From: Methylopila henanensis | Lineage (GTDB): Bacteria; Pseudomonadota; Alphaproteobacteria; Rhizobiales; Methylopilaceae | Length of the DNA: 64,000 nt | Reading direction: 5' to 3' | Assembly (NCBI RefSeq): GCF_042681025.1 | Contig: NZ_JBHUER010000010.1 | Span: forward strand, 186,001-250,000 | The notes under the pieces: generated by a model | Databases searched by the model: none | The model's input: only the letters and a program-made list of their open reading frames with translations | Told to the model about the DNA's origin: nothing | Part shown: one piece after another, positions 1-7,821 of the stretch | Position numbering within the stretch: position 1 is the first letter of the stretch | Layout: each line of letters starts with the position of its first letter | Program-made: the position numbers and the translations under genes

Positions 1-287
1 GTGGCGCCGTGCAGGTTGCGGCGGTCGGGCTCGGCGAACTCCGGCAGCGGGAACAGGTCGCCCTCGGGCGCGCCGACGCTGGCCCAGACATAGCCGTAGC
101 GCTCGATCGTGGGCATCGCCGCCCCGTCCGCGCGCCGCGCGACCGCGGCGCCGTCTTCGCGCGCGACGGTGATCGGCTCGCCGAACAGGACCGTGGCGAC
201 CCTGCGGCTCGCGGCGATCTCGTCGAGCGAGGACACCACCTGCCAGGCGTTCCGTTCGGCGGCGGACAGTGAAGAGGATTCGGTCAT
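1..287 (-). CDS. Rieske-less ring-hydroxylating oxygenase subunit, N-terminal part (runs off left edge)
   Basis: Only the first 95 residues are inside the window; the ATG is at 287 and the frame stays open to base 1. The start resembles the N-terminal part of Rieske non-heme-iron oxygenase alpha subunits (a NAWQVV opening, then FGEPITVAREDG, then a TIERYGYVWASVG strand). The segment that should carry the two Cys-X-His/Cys-X-X-His cluster ligands is missing: the chain passes directly from the R-E-D-G strand to the IERYG strand. This is the architecture of NdmC, the 7-methylxanthine demethylase subunit that borrows its Rieske cluster from the reductase NdmD. The catalytic iron site would lie further left and cannot be checked. 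It follows the homologous gene at 322-1176 by 34 bp on the same strand, so the two are probably co-transcribed and may form a hetero-oligomer. No reductase is visible in the window. Confidence 0.72.
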   Translation of the reverse strand, partial: MTESSSLSAAERNAWQVVSSLDEIAASRRVATVLFGEPITVAREDGAAVARRADGAAMPTIERYGYVWASVGAPEGDLFPLPEFAEPDRRNLHGA

Positions 288-321
288 TGCGATCTTATCC
301 AGATGCGTCGCGGAAGCCGGC

Positions 322-1176
322 TCAGGCCGGGATCGCGCCATAAGTGACGCCGAGTTCGCTCAGCCAGCGGCGGTAGGCGATCGAGGACTTGTCGGCGCGG
401 ATCGGCGTCTCGGCCCGCGGGTCGAGCGGCAGCCGCTTCGGGACATGGTTCTCGAGGATCGGCTTGTCCTGCGCGAAGATGAGCTGCATGAACGCCCGCA
501 CTCCGGCGGCCGTCAGCCCGTCCTCGACATAGGCGAGCAGCGAGTGCGCGACGCAGCGCTCCTCGTCCACCGGCTGCACGAACAGCGCGATGAAGTCGCG
601 CCGGTCGGGCTGCTTCGGGTTGGTCTTGTAGAGCCCGACCGTGAACGGCCGGAACACCCGGTAGGCGTAGTCCGCCATGATGCCGCCGGACGCGCTCGGC
701 GAGGCGACCGGCTGGAAGAAGCGGCAGTTCGTGACGAGGATGCCGCCGTCTTCGGCGCGCGCGACGTCGTAGTTCTCGACCTCGGTGTGGGCTTCGTCAC
801 CGAGAATGTCGGTGTGCACGAAGGGCAGATGGCCGAGATCGAGGAAGTTCTCGACCGCCCGAAGCCCGGAGACGCCGACGCCGATCGAGCCGCCGGTCAC
901 GACCAGGCGGTCGCTTTCCCGCGCCTCGGGGATGTCGACCACGTCCCGAGCCGGACGGCCGACGGAGGCGAACACCAGCCCGTAGCGTTCCACCGAGGGC
1001 AAGACCGCGCCGGTCGCGGAGAGGCTGACCCTCGCCCGTCCGTCGACGTCGAGGGAAATCTGCAGCGCTGCGCCGAAGAGCTTCGTTCGATACAGTTGGC
1101 CGAACTTCAGCCAGGACCGATCCACAACGACGTGCCAATCATCGACCAGCGCCCTGTCGGGAGCGCGTCCGGTCAT
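322..1176 (-). CDS. NdmC-like oxygenase subunit: non-heme iron domain without Rieske domain
   Basis: The 284-aa protein is close to NdmC in size (about 280 aa) and far shorter than a normal Rieske alpha subunit (about 350-450 aa). Residues 109-126 contain the mononuclear iron motif ENFLDLGHLPFVHTDILG, with D113, H116 and H121 in the D-x2-H-x4-H pattern; D237 in FAQD is the probable third iron ligand. No CXH...CXXH pair exists; the only nearby match, RCVAH at 208-211, is isolated and beyond the iron motif. The C-terminus (YRRWL...GVTYGA) also resembles NdmC as I remember it. Function should be hydroxylation or N/O-dealkylation of a small, probably N-heterocyclic, substrate, with electrons from a separate Rieske-containing reductase. 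Start: an ORF opening at 1239 exists, but ATG 1176 fits the family's N-terminus. The Shine-Dalgarno sequence is weak. Confidence 0.8.
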   Translation of the reverse strand: MTGRAPDRALVDDWHVVVDRSWLKFGQLYRTKLFGAALQISLDVDGRARVSLSATGAVLPSVERYGLVFASVGRPARDVVDIPEARESDRLVVTGGSIGVGVSGLRAVENFLDLGHLPFVHTDILGDEAHTEVENYDVARAEDGGILVTNCRFFQPVASPSASGGIMADYAYRVFRPFTVGLYKTNPKQPDRRDFIALFVQPVDEERCVAHSLLAYVEDGLTAAGVRAFMQLIFAQDKPILENHVPKRLPLDPRAETPIRADKSSIAYRRWLSELGVTYGAIPA

Positions 1177-1388
1177 TTGAAAGCTCGCGTTCTTGTACTG
1201 GCGAGGACTTAGCCGGCGCGCGCGAACTTTGCCAAGCACATAATTGCGGCCAGTTCTGCATTCTTTTTAATCGTGGCGAGAGATTGATCGAAAGGCGCGG
1301 CGTCCGCTAGCGTAACGAACGCGCATGTCCGCGAGGAAGCGCAGCCGCCCGCCGCGGCGGCTTCAACTCCTGTCATCGGACATCCGAG
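1177..1388. promoter_or_regulatory. Divergent intergenic region between oxygenase genes and BMP binding protein
   Basis: These 212 bp separate the leftward oxygenase pair from the rightward binding-protein gene and must hold both promoters. A comparatively AT-rich patch at about 1255-1275 is the likeliest promoter core. I see no clear copy of the RutR-like palindrome found at 4470 or of the TGCATGCA motif found at 10432. Confidence 0.4.
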
Positions 1389-2501
1389 ATGCGCTCCTTC
1401 GATCCAAAAGTCCTCGACCGCCGCCAGATGCTCGCCGGCCTCGGCGCCGCGGGCGCAGGCCTCGCCGCCGCGTCGCTCGCCGGCTCGCCCGCCCGCGCGG
1501 CGGCGCCGCTCAAGATCGCCGTCGCCTATGTGTCCCCGATCTCCGACATCGGCTGGACCAAGCAGCATTCGCTCGGCGTCGAGGCGATCAAATCGACCTT
1601 CGGCGACAAGGTCACCGTGACCGTGCTCGAGAACATCGCGAATCCGCAGGACGCGGACCGCACCTTCCGCGACCTCGCCGCCGGCGGCCACCAGCTCATC
1701 TTCGGCACCAGCTTCTCGCACGGCACGCCCTTGCAGAAGGTCGCGCGCCAGTTCCCCAAGGTGAAGTTCGAGCACTGCTCCGGCATCGTGCACCTGCCGA
1801 ATCTTGGCACCTTCGAGGCCAAGTACTACGAGGGCACCTATCTCGCCGGCGTCGCCGCGGGCAAGATGTCGAAGACCGGCAAGATCGGCTTCGTCGGCGG
1901 CTTCCCGATCCCGGACATCGTGGGCCCCGCCAACGCGCTGCTGCTCGGCGCGCAGAGCGTCAATCCGGCAGCGACCTGCTCGACGATCTTCCTCAACTCC
2001 TGGTTCGACCCCGGCAAGGAGAAGGACGCGGCCGCCGCGCTGATCGCGCAGGGCTGCGACGTGATCTGCGGCATGACCGACACGCCGTCGAGCGTGCAGG
2101 CGGCGGAATCCGCCGGCGTCTGGGGCATCGGCTACGCCAGCGACATGTCGAAATTCGCGCCGACCAAGCACCTCACCGCCTTCACGCTCGACTGGACCAG
2201 CGAATATGTCGGCGCGACGCGCAAGGTGCTGGAGGGAACCTGGACCTCGGAGGAGCGCTGGGACGGCCTCAAGGAGGGCGTCGTGAAGATGTCGCCCTAC
2301 AACGCGGCGATCCCGGACGACGTGAAGGCCATGCTCGCCGCCAAGGAGGAAGAGATCAAGGCCGGGACGCTCCACCCCTTCGGCGGCGAGATCAAGGACC
2401 AGAAGGGCGAGACCCGCGTCGCCGCGGGCGGCGTGCTCGACGCCAAGGGCATCCGCAGCATCAACTGGTTCGTGAAGGGCATGACCGGCAATCTCGGCTG
2501 A
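1389..2501 (+). CDS. BMP family (PnrA-like) ABC transporter substrate-binding protein, Tat-exported
   Basis: The 370-aa protein starts with a twin-arginine signal (DRRQML, R11-R12, then an Ala/Gly-rich hydrophobic stretch and an ARAAA cleavage site near residue 38). The mature part begins KIAVAYVSPISDIGWTKQHSLGV and has the periplasmic BMP fold expected of the basic-membrane-protein/PnrA family, whose characterised members bind purine nucleosides. It should deliver a nucleoside- or base-like ligand to an ABC importer, but no matching BMP-type permease or ATPase is in the window, so those subunits must be encoded elsewhere. It lies divergent from the NdmC-like gene and is followed by a palindromic repeat. 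Tat export, instead of Sec, suggests folding in the cytoplasm before export. Confidence 0.85.
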   Translation: MRSFDPKVLDRRQMLAGLGAAGAGLAAASLAGSPARAAAPLKIAVAYVSPISDIGWTKQHSLGVEAIKSTFGDKVTVTVLENIANPQDADRTFRDLAAGGHQLIFGTSFSHGTPLQKVARQFPKVKFEHCSGIVHLPNLGTFEAKYYEGTYLAGVAAGKMSKTGKIGFVGGFPIPDIVGPANALLLGAQSVNPAATCSTIFLNSWFDPGKEKDAAAALIAQGCDVICGMTDTPSSVQAAESAGVWGIGYASDMSKFAPTKHLTAFTLDWTSEYVGATRKVLEGTWTSEERWDGLKEGVVKMSPYNAAIPDDVKAMLAAKEEEIKAGTLHPFGGEIKDQKGETRVAAGGVLDAKGIRSINWFVKGMTGNLG

Positions 2502-2540
2502 CGCTTTCGGGCGGCCAAGGGGCGACCGAGGCCGCCTCGC

Positions 2541-2637
2541 CGTCATGCCCGCGCTTTTGCGCGGGTATCCAGGACTTGGGCGTCGAGCGCCGGCGCTGGC
2601 AGGAAGTCGTGGATGCCCGCAAAGGCGGGCATGACGG
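2541..2637. repeat. Dispersed palindromic repeat pair (REP-like), copy 1
   Basis: Two inverted copies of a unit reading CGTCATGCCCGC, hairpin loop, GCGGGTATCCAGGACTT face each other across a 30-bp spacer; the second copy ends GCGGGCATGACGG. Each unit can form its own hairpin and the pair can form a larger one. It sits between the convergent BMP and TetR genes. Similar units occur at 7774 and 10916. Confidence 0.85.
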
Positions 2638-2682
2638 TCGATCCGATCCGAAGTCCTGGCGGCCTCTCCTCGCCGCGAGCGC

Positions 2683-3348
2683 TCAGTCCCGCGCCAGCGC
2701 GCCGCCGAGGGCGACGGCGGTGATGGTGTCGAGCGCGCTGTCGTAGTCGGCGGGCTCGAGCTTGGCTTTGCCGAGCAGGATCTGCATCTGCGCCGCGAAA
2801 TCGGCGTAGGCCTGGGTCGAGGCCCACAGCATGAAGATCAGGAAGGTCGGGTTCACCGCAGGGCTGATCCGGCCTTCCTCGATCCAGCGCGCGATCAGGG
2901 CCGCCTTCTCCTCGAGCAGCGGGCGCGTGGCCGCGGCGATCTGGTCGCCGATGTGCGGCGCGCCGCTGATGATCTCGTTCGCGAAGATGCGCGAGAGCTG
3001 CGGCCGCGCGCGCGAAAACTCCATCTTCCTGCGCAGATAGAGCCGGATGCAGTCCTCCGGCGACTTGTCCTCGTCGATCAGCCGCAGCGTGTCGGCCCAG
3101 ACCTTCAGGATGCCGTTGAGCAGCGCCCGGTAGAGCGCCTCCTTGCTGCGGTGGTAGTAGTAGATGTTGGACTTCGTCACGCCCGCCCGCTCGGCGATCA
3201 TCGCCGTGGTGGCGCCGCGGAAGCCGTATTGCGCGAAGACCTGCTCGGCGGCGTCGAGGATCTTGGCCTCGGCGTTGGTAGCCCTCTCGCGCCCGCCCGC
3301 CTCGGCCGGCTCCTCGCCGTGATCGCGTCCGGGCCTCGCCTGATCCAA
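2683..3348 (-). CDS. TetR/AcrR family regulator, RutR-like
   Basis: The 221-aa protein has an N-terminal TetR helix-turn-helix (about residues 26-75: ILDAAEQVFAQYGFRGATTAMIAERAG, then NIYYYHRSKEALYRALL). Its C-terminal half has the RutR/YcdC pattern, including EEKAALIARWIEEGRISPAV and LIFMLWASTQAYADFAAQ, close to the corresponding stretches of E. coli RutR. RutR senses uracil/thymine and controls pyrimidine catabolism, so a pyrimidine- or purine-like effector is plausible. A RutR-like operator lies at 4470-4485 upstream of the Tsx-like gene. Translation appears to start at TTG 3348, the first start codon in frame; the first 20 residues are unconserved and the true start is uncertain. Confidence 0.82.
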   Translation of the reverse strand: MDQARPGRDHGEEPAEAGGRERATNAEAKILDAAEQVFAQYGFRGATTAMIAERAGVTKSNIYYYHRSKEALYRALLNGILKVWADTLRLIDEDKSPEDCIRLYLRRKMEFSRARPQLSRIFANEIISGAPHIGDQIAAATRPLLEEKAALIARWIEEGRISPAVNPTFLIFMLWASTQAYADFAAQMQILLGKAKLEPADYDSALDTITAVALGGALARD

Positions 3349-3441
3349 CTGCGCCTCGACCTCTCGAAACGGCGGCGTCGCCGTCGAGGGCCTCCATACC
3401 CCATGCGGCCGGCCCGGCGCCAGTGCGTCCGTCCGGTCACG

Positions 3442-3474
3442 AAAAAACGGCCGGCGCGTGGAAAGCGCCGGCCG
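3442..3474 (-). terminator. Rho-independent terminator downstream of the Tsx-like gene
   Basis: Read on the minus strand, CGGCCGGCGC pairs perfectly with GCGCCGGCCG across a 7-nt loop and is followed by six T residues. It begins 40 bp after the stop codon of the Tsx-like gene and separates it from the TetR gene. Confidence 0.9.
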
Positions 3475-3513
3475 CCAGTTCGGGAGGAAGCGATAAGGGT
3501 CAGGACGCCCGGA

Positions 3514-4359
3514 TCAGAAGCGCACCACCGCGAGCGCCTGGAACGCGCTCTCGTCGACGTCCTTGACGCCGAGCTTGTTGATCCAGAACTGGTATTCGGT
3601 GCCGAGGAAGAACACGTCCTTCTTGCCGGTGAAGGCGTAGCCCGCGTCCCAGCGAAGCTGCGGCTGGCCGAGGATCCAGTCGCTCTGCTTGGTGCCGAAA
3701 GTCTTGTTTCGCGAGTTGGCCGTGTATTCGACGTGGCCTTCGAAGCTGAAGAACTGGCCGGCGAGCTCGAACGGAGCGACGAACGACCAGTCCGCCTGCC
3801 AGCCGTCCTTCTGCTCGGACGGGGCATCGCTGTTATCGATCACGGCGGTGAACTGGGTGCGGAAGTGCACGAAGCCGGGCACCTTCCAGTCGACATAGAC
3901 GCCCGGCAGATAGCCGAGATAGTTCGAATCCGCGCCGGCGTTCACGCCGGCGACCACGCCGACATCCTTGATCGGCCCGCCATACTGCATGCCGAGCAGC
4001 TTGGCGGAGCTGAAATAAGCGTAGAACTCGCCGTAGAATTCCTTGTCGTTGAAGTTGGAGACGTCGGTGCGGCGGTCGTCGAGATAGTCGACGAAGAAGA
4101 ACACGTCGCCGAACACCCAGCTCGAGGCGTGCTGAAGCGTGACGATCGGCGTCCAGCTCTTGGTGTCGTTGAACGGGTTGTCGAGCTTGCCGAGCTGGAA
4201 CTGGATCTCGGTGACGCTGAACGAGAACGGCGCAGGCGCCGCGGGCGCGGCCGGGTCAGCGAGATCGGCGGCGGAGGCGGCCGTGGCGCCGAACGCGAGC
4301 GCCGCCGCGGTCACAAGGCCAGCGCTCCAGCTCCGGCAGGTATTCAAGGCAGACGTCAT
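3514..4359 (-). CDS. Tsx-like nucleoside-specific outer-membrane channel
   Basis: The 281-aa protein has a Sec signal peptide (hydrophobic LVTAAALAFGATAASA, cleavage near residue 33) and many short alternating beta strands, and it ends in phenylalanine (LAVVRF), the classic C-terminal signal for BAM-dependent barrel assembly. The opening SFSVTEIQFQLGK and the TLQHASSWVFGDVFFFVDY stretch resemble the Tsx/DUF5020 channel family, which passes nucleosides. It probably lets the island's substrate through the outer membrane. ATG 4359 is chosen over 4407 because it gives a proper signal peptide and has GGGGGCG upstream. The gene ends at a strong terminator and has a RutR-like operator about 110 bp upstream, so it is probably a regulated single-gene unit. 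The family assignment rests on pattern resemblance. Confidence 0.68.
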   Translation of the reverse strand: MTSALNTCRSWSAGLVTAAALAFGATAASAADLADPAAPAAPAPFSFSVTEIQFQLGKLDNPFNDTKSWTPIVTLQHASSWVFGDVFFFVDYLDDRRTDVSNFNDKEFYGEFYAYFSSAKLLGMQYGGPIKDVGVVAGVNAGADSNYLGYLPGVYVDWKVPGFVHFRTQFTAVIDNSDAPSEQKDGWQADWSFVAPFELAGQFFSFEGHVEYTANSRNKTFGTKQSDWILGQPQLRWDAGYAFTGKKDVFFLGTEYQFWINKLGVKDVDESAFQALAVVRF

Positions 4360-4469
4360 TGTTAAGCGCCCCCGATCTGGTCGCAGATTCATGATTTCGC
4401 GCAGCATTCATGCGCGAATCTGTGTTTCGGATACATCAATCCCCGATGCGAAACGAAAGGTCACACGCC

Positions 4470-4485
4470 CTGACCGAACGGTCAA
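4470..4485. promoter_or_regulatory. RutR-like operator palindrome upstream of tsx-like gene
   Basis: The 16 bp CTGACCGAACGGTCAA match the E. coli RutR consensus TTGACCA-NN-TGGTCAA except for the outermost left base and the innermost pair (G/C for A/T). The arms TGACCG and CGGTCA are a perfect 6-2-6 palindrome. The site lies about 110 bp upstream of the Tsx-like start and 1.1 kb from the RutR-like gene. Confidence 0.65.
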
Positions 4486-4571
4486 TATGACTGGATTGCG
4501 GCTTCGCGTGTAATCCATAAGTGTAACCGGACAAACACAATGCCCATATGCGAGGCTGATCGCGCCGTTAC

Positions 4572-4589
4572 TGGTCACAAAATGGTCAA
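4572..4589. promoter_or_regulatory. Directly repeated TGGTCA half-sites
   Basis: TGGTCA and TGGTCAA occur in direct orientation 5 bp apart, both matching one half of the RutR-type palindrome at 4470. They lie between the 3' end of the deaminase gene and the Tsx-like promoter region. Whether a TetR-family dimer would use direct half-sites is doubtful; it may be a degenerate second operator. Confidence 0.35.
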
Positions 4590-4628
4590 GAGCTCGCCCA
4601 GGGTTGCGCTCTAGTGGTGCCGGGCGCC

Positions 4629-5987
4629 TCAAAGCGCGGCGCCGATCAGCGCCTTGGCCAGATCGGCGTGCCGCCGGAGGGCGCGCTCGCGGTCGACCGT
4701 GACGCATCGCCCGCCTTCGACCACCACCCGCCCGTTGACGACGGTGAGGTCCGCGCGCGCCGGTCCGCAGAACACGAGCGCCGCGACCGGGTCCCATTGC
4801 GCACCCGCGAAGGCGACGGCGCCCATGTCGAAGGCGGCGAGGTCCGCCGCCATGCCGGGCGCCAGCGCGCCGATGTCCGGACGGCCGAGCGTCTTCGCGC
4901 CGCCGAGCGTCGCGAGCTCCAGCGCCTCCCGCGCCGACAGCGCCGAGCCGCCGCGCGCGACCCGCTGCAGCAGCAGCGCCTGACGGGCCTCGTTCAGCAT
5001 GTGGGCGGAGTCGTTCGAGGCCGAACCGTCGACGCCGAGCCCGACCGTCACGCCAGCGTCGAGCATGGCCCGGACCGGCGCGACGCCGCTGCCGAGCCGC
5101 ATGTTCGAGCACGGACAATGCGCGACGCCGGTCCCGCTGCGAGCGAACAGGGAGATCTCGCCGGGATCGAGCTGCACGCAGTGGGCGTGCCAGACGTCGT
5201 GGCCGCACCAGCCCAGCTCCTCCGCATAGGCGCCCGGCCGAACGCCGAACTGCTCGAGCGAATAGGCGACGTCCTCCACGTTCTCGGCGAGATGGGTGTG
5301 CAGCCCGACGCCGTAGCTGCGGGCGAGCTCGGCCGAAGCCCGCATCAGGTCGCGGCTGACCGAGAACGGCGAGCAGGGCGCGACGCCGACGCGCACCATC
5401 GCGAACGGCGCGGGGTCGTTGAACGCCTCGATGACGCGGCGGCAGTCGGCGAGGATGGCGTCCTCCCGCTCCACCAGCGCGTCCGGCGGCAGGCCGCCCT
5501 GGGACTCGCCGATGCTCATCGAGCCGCGCGTGGGATGGAACCGAACGCCGATCTCGACCGCCGCCTCGATCGAGTCGTCGAGGCGCGCGCCGTTCGGATA
5601 CATGTAGAGGTGGTCGGAGCTGGTGGTGCAACCGGTCTCCGCGAGCTCCATCAACCCGACCAGCGTCGAGACATGGATGTGCTCCGGCCCCATCCGCGCC
5701 CAGATCGGGTAGAGCGTCCTGAGCCAGCCGAACAGCAGCGCGTCCTGCGCCGCCGGCACGACGCGGGTGAGGTTCTGGTAGAGGTGGTGGTGGGTGTTGA
5801 CGAGGCCGGGCGTCACCACGCGGCCCGTCATGTCGATCACCCGGTCCGCCTCCGCCGGCAGCTCCGCCGTCGGCCCCACTTGCTCGATGACGCCGTCGCG
5901 GGCGAACAGGCCGCCGTCGGGGATCTCGCGGCGCGCGCCGTCCATGGTCACGAGCACGTCGGCGTGGCGGATCAGAAGCGTGGGCAC
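4629..5987 (-). CDS. 8-oxoguanine deaminase-type amidohydrolase
   Basis: The 452-aa protein belongs to the ATZ/TRZ-like amidohydrolases. Residues 60-73 read PGLVNTHHHLYQNLTR, the 8-oxoguanine-deaminase version of the metal-binding H-x-H strand (H66, H68). Further on come WLRTLYPIWARMGPEHI, TTSSDHLY, the metal/substrate motifs HTHLAEN and HAHCVQLD, and GVDGSASNDSAHM with the catalytic Asp. Known members deaminate 8-oxoguanine to urate; related enzymes act on isocytosine-like or triazine rings. GTG 5987 is chosen as start because AGGTGATC lies 7 nt upstream and the protein then starts with the usual beta strand PTLLIRHADVLVTM; the frame stays open to 6584 but that part is not conserved. Divergent from ridA; its neighbours support a role in purine-like ring catabolism. 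Confidence 0.82.
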   Translation of the reverse strand: MPTLLIRHADVLVTMDGARREIPDGGLFARDGVIEQVGPTAELPAEADRVIDMTGRVVTPGLVNTHHHLYQNLTRVVPAAQDALLFGWLRTLYPIWARMGPEHIHVSTLVGLMELAETGCTTSSDHLYMYPNGARLDDSIEAAVEIGVRFHPTRGSMSIGESQGGLPPDALVEREDAILADCRRVIEAFNDPAPFAMVRVGVAPCSPFSVSRDLMRASAELARSYGVGLHTHLAENVEDVAYSLEQFGVRPGAYAEELGWCGHDVWHAHCVQLDPGEISLFARSGTGVAHCPCSNMRLGSGVAPVRAMLDAGVTVGLGVDGSASNDSAHMLNEARQALLLQRVARGGSALSAREALELATLGGAKTLGRPDIGALAPGMAADLAAFDMGAVAFAGAQWDPVAALVFCGPARADLTVVNGRVVVEGGRCVTVDRERALRRHADLAKALIGAAL

Positions 5988-6206
5988 GGGCGGATCACCT
6001 GTGTCGGGAGGCCGGAGGCGGCGGGCCGCGACGATCCGGCCCGCGCGCCGCCAATTCAAGCGCCGTGCCAGCGGGGCCCACGCCGTTCGAGCGAACCCGC
6101 GGGGAAAACTAGGGCTCCCGGCTAGGTCCCCGCGCGTCACCGGCCTATGACGGGTGCGCGGCGCGCCGTCTGCGGGGCGCCAGCGCGGACGACACAAGGA
6201 GGCGGC

Positions 6207-6665
6207 GTGAGCGCGGAAGACAGACTGAAGGAGCTCGGACTGGAGCTCCCGGCGACCTACACCCCGGTCGCGACCTACGTGCCGGCGAAGCGCGTCGGCG
6301 ACCTGCTGTTCCTCTCGGGCCAGGGCCCCCGCCTCGCCGACGGCTCGCACCATGTCGGCAAGGTCGGCGCCGAGGTCACGGTCGCGGAAGCCTACGAGCA
6401 CGCGAAGATGGTCGGGCTCGGCCTGCTCGCCGCCATCAAGGCCGCGGTCGGCGACCTCGACAAGGTCGAGATCGTCAAGCTGCTCGGCATGGTCAACGCG
6501 GCGCCGGACTTCACGCAGCAGCCGGAGGTGATCAACGGCTGCTCGGACCTGCTGGTCGCGGTGCTGGGCGAGCGCGGACGCCACGCCCGCTCCGCGGTCG
6601 GCATGGGCTCGCTGCCGAACGGCATGACGGTCGAGATCGAGGCGATCGTCCGGATCCTGCCGTGA
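6207..6665 (+). CDS. RidA (YjgF/YER057c/UK114) family enamine/imine deaminase
   Basis: The 152-aa single-domain protein has the longer RidA form (second subfamily). The conserved C-terminal strand (HARSAVGMGSLPNGMTVEIEA, about 126-146) carries an Arg (R128) and Glu (E143) at the positions corresponding to the canonical RidA catalytic pair. RidA enzymes hydrolyse reactive enamine/imine intermediates released by PLP enzymes, and related members act in pyrimidine catabolism (RutC). GTG 6207 has AAGGAGG 6 nt upstream. Its TGA overlaps the GTG of the PLP enzyme that follows (GTGA), so the two are translationally coupled and probably work on the same nitrogenous intermediate. Confidence 0.85.
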   Translation: MSAEDRLKELGLELPATYTPVATYVPAKRVGDLLFLSGQGPRLADGSHHVGKVGAEVTVAEAYEHAKMVGLGLLAAIKAAVGDLDKVEIVKLLGMVNAAPDFTQQPEVINGCSDLLVAVLGERGRHARSAVGMGSLPNGMTVEIEAIVRILP

Positions 6666-7741
6666 CGACGCCGCTTGGCGCCGAAATCGCCCGAACCTTC
6701 GGGACTCCCGCGGTGGTGGTCGATCTCGACGTGGTGGAGGCCAACGTCGCGCGCGTGCAAGGCTTGTGCGACGCCGCCGGCCTCGCCAACCGCCCGCACG
6801 TGAAGACCCACAAGTCGCCGGAGTTGGCGAAGCTGCAGGTCGCGGCTGGCGCGAAGGGGATCACCTGCCAGAAGCTGGGCGAGGCCGAGGCTATGGCCGA
6901 CGGCGGGCTCGACGACATCCTGATCAGCTACAATCTGCTGGGCGAACGCAATGTCGGCCGCCTCGGCGCGCTGCTGAAGCGGGCGCGGGTGACGGTCGCC
7001 GCCGACAGCCCCGTCACCGTGGACGGCCTGCGGCCCGCGGCGGCGATCGCCGGCCGCCCGCTCGACGTCGTCGTGGAATGCGACACAGGCCTGAAGCGCG
7101 CGGGCGTCGAGACGCCGGCGGAGGCGGTCGCGCTCGCGAAACGGATCGCGGCGACGCCCGGGCTCACCTTCGCAGGCCTGCTGCTCTACCCGCCGCCGGA
7201 CCGCTGGCCGGAGACGCAAGGCTTCCTCGACACGGCCGCCGCGGGCCTCGCCGCGGAGGGGCTGAAGCCTCGCATCGTGTCGACCGGCGGCTCGCCGAAC
7301 CTGAAGAACCTCGGCGCGCTGAACGGCGCGACCGAGCACCGTCCCGGCACCTATATCTTCAACGACCGCATGCAGATGGCGGCGGGGGTGGCGACGCTCC
7401 GGGACTGCGCCGCCCATGTCTACGCCACGGTCGTGAGCCGCGCGGGGCCTGAGCGCGGCATCGTCGACGCCGGCTCCAAGACGCTGACCAGCGACCCCGG
7501 CGGCCTCGACGGCCACGGCCTCATCCTCGAACACCCCGACGCCCGCATCGGCGCGCTCTCGGAGGAGCACGGGTTCCTCGACCTCCGGGCCTGCGCGGCG
7601 AAGCCCGCCGTCGGCGACGTGGTGCGGATCGTGCCGAACCATGTCTGCGTGGTGGTGAACATGGTCGACCGCCTCGTCGCCGTGCGCGGGGCTACGATCG
7701 TCGGCGAGATCCCGGTCGTCGCCCGCGGCCTGAGCGTGTGA
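6662..7741 (+). CDS. D-threonine aldolase/D-serine dehydratase-like PLP enzyme (DSD1 family)
   Basis: The 359-aa protein has an alanine-racemase-type N-terminal barrel followed by a C-terminal beta domain. K48 in RPHVKTHKSP is the PLP-binding lysine; HRPGTYIFND and the PNHVCVVVNM motif, whose His and Cys bind a divalent metal, are both present. The family includes D-threonine aldolase, D-serine dehydratase and D-3-hydroxyaspartate dehydratase; exact substrate specificity cannot be read here. It could cleave a beta-hydroxy amino acid released by ring opening. Starts at GTG 6662 inside the stop of ridA. Followed by two palindromic repeats and then the convergent M20 gene. Confidence 0.83.
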   Translation: MTTPLGAEIARTFGTPAVVVDLDVVEANVARVQGLCDAAGLANRPHVKTHKSPELAKLQVAAGAKGITCQKLGEAEAMADGGLDDILISYNLLGERNVGRLGALLKRARVTVAADSPVTVDGLRPAAAIAGRPLDVVVECDTGLKRAGVETPAEAVALAKRIAATPGLTFAGLLLYPPPDRWPETQGFLDTAAAGLAAEGLKPRIVSTGGSPNLKNLGALNGATEHRPGTYIFNDRMQMAAGVATLRDCAAHVYATVVSRAGPERGIVDAGSKTLTSDPGGLDGHGLILEHPDARIGALSEEHGFLDLRACAAKPAVGDVVRIVPNHVCVVVNMVDRLVAVRGATIVGEIPVVARGLSV

Positions 7742-7773
7742 GGCGCGGCGTTTCGCGCGGCCGCCATCCTCGC

Positions 7774-7807
7774 CGTCATGCCGCCTTTGCGGGCATCCAC
7801 GACTTGG
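7774..7807. repeat. Dispersed palindromic repeat (REP-like), copy 2 (single unit)
   Basis: A single unit, CGTCATGCCGCCTTTGCGGG followed by CATCCACGACTTGG, matches the units at 2541 and 10916. It lies just after the DSD1-family gene. Confidence 0.8.
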
Positions 7808-7821
7808 GGGGTCCGTCACAG

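Noticed and set aside
545..556. RCVAH in the NdmC-like protein as a possible Rieske ligand pair
   Set aside because: It is a single CXXH lying well after the iron motif; a Rieske site needs CXH and CXXH about 17-20 residues apart in the N-terminal domain.
2541..2637. Palindromic repeat considered as an insertion sequence end
   Set aside because: No transposase, no target duplication, and the same unit recurs in other gaps as a hairpin element.
1325..2746. Alternative plus-strand frame over the BMP gene
   Set aside because: Arg-rich shadow frame without a domain, whereas the 1389-2501 frame has a Tat signal and the BMP pattern.
5988..6584. N-terminal extension of the 8-oxoguanine deaminase frame
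   Set aside because: It overlaps the divergent ridA gene, has no conserved content, and GTG 5987 has a good ribosome site.
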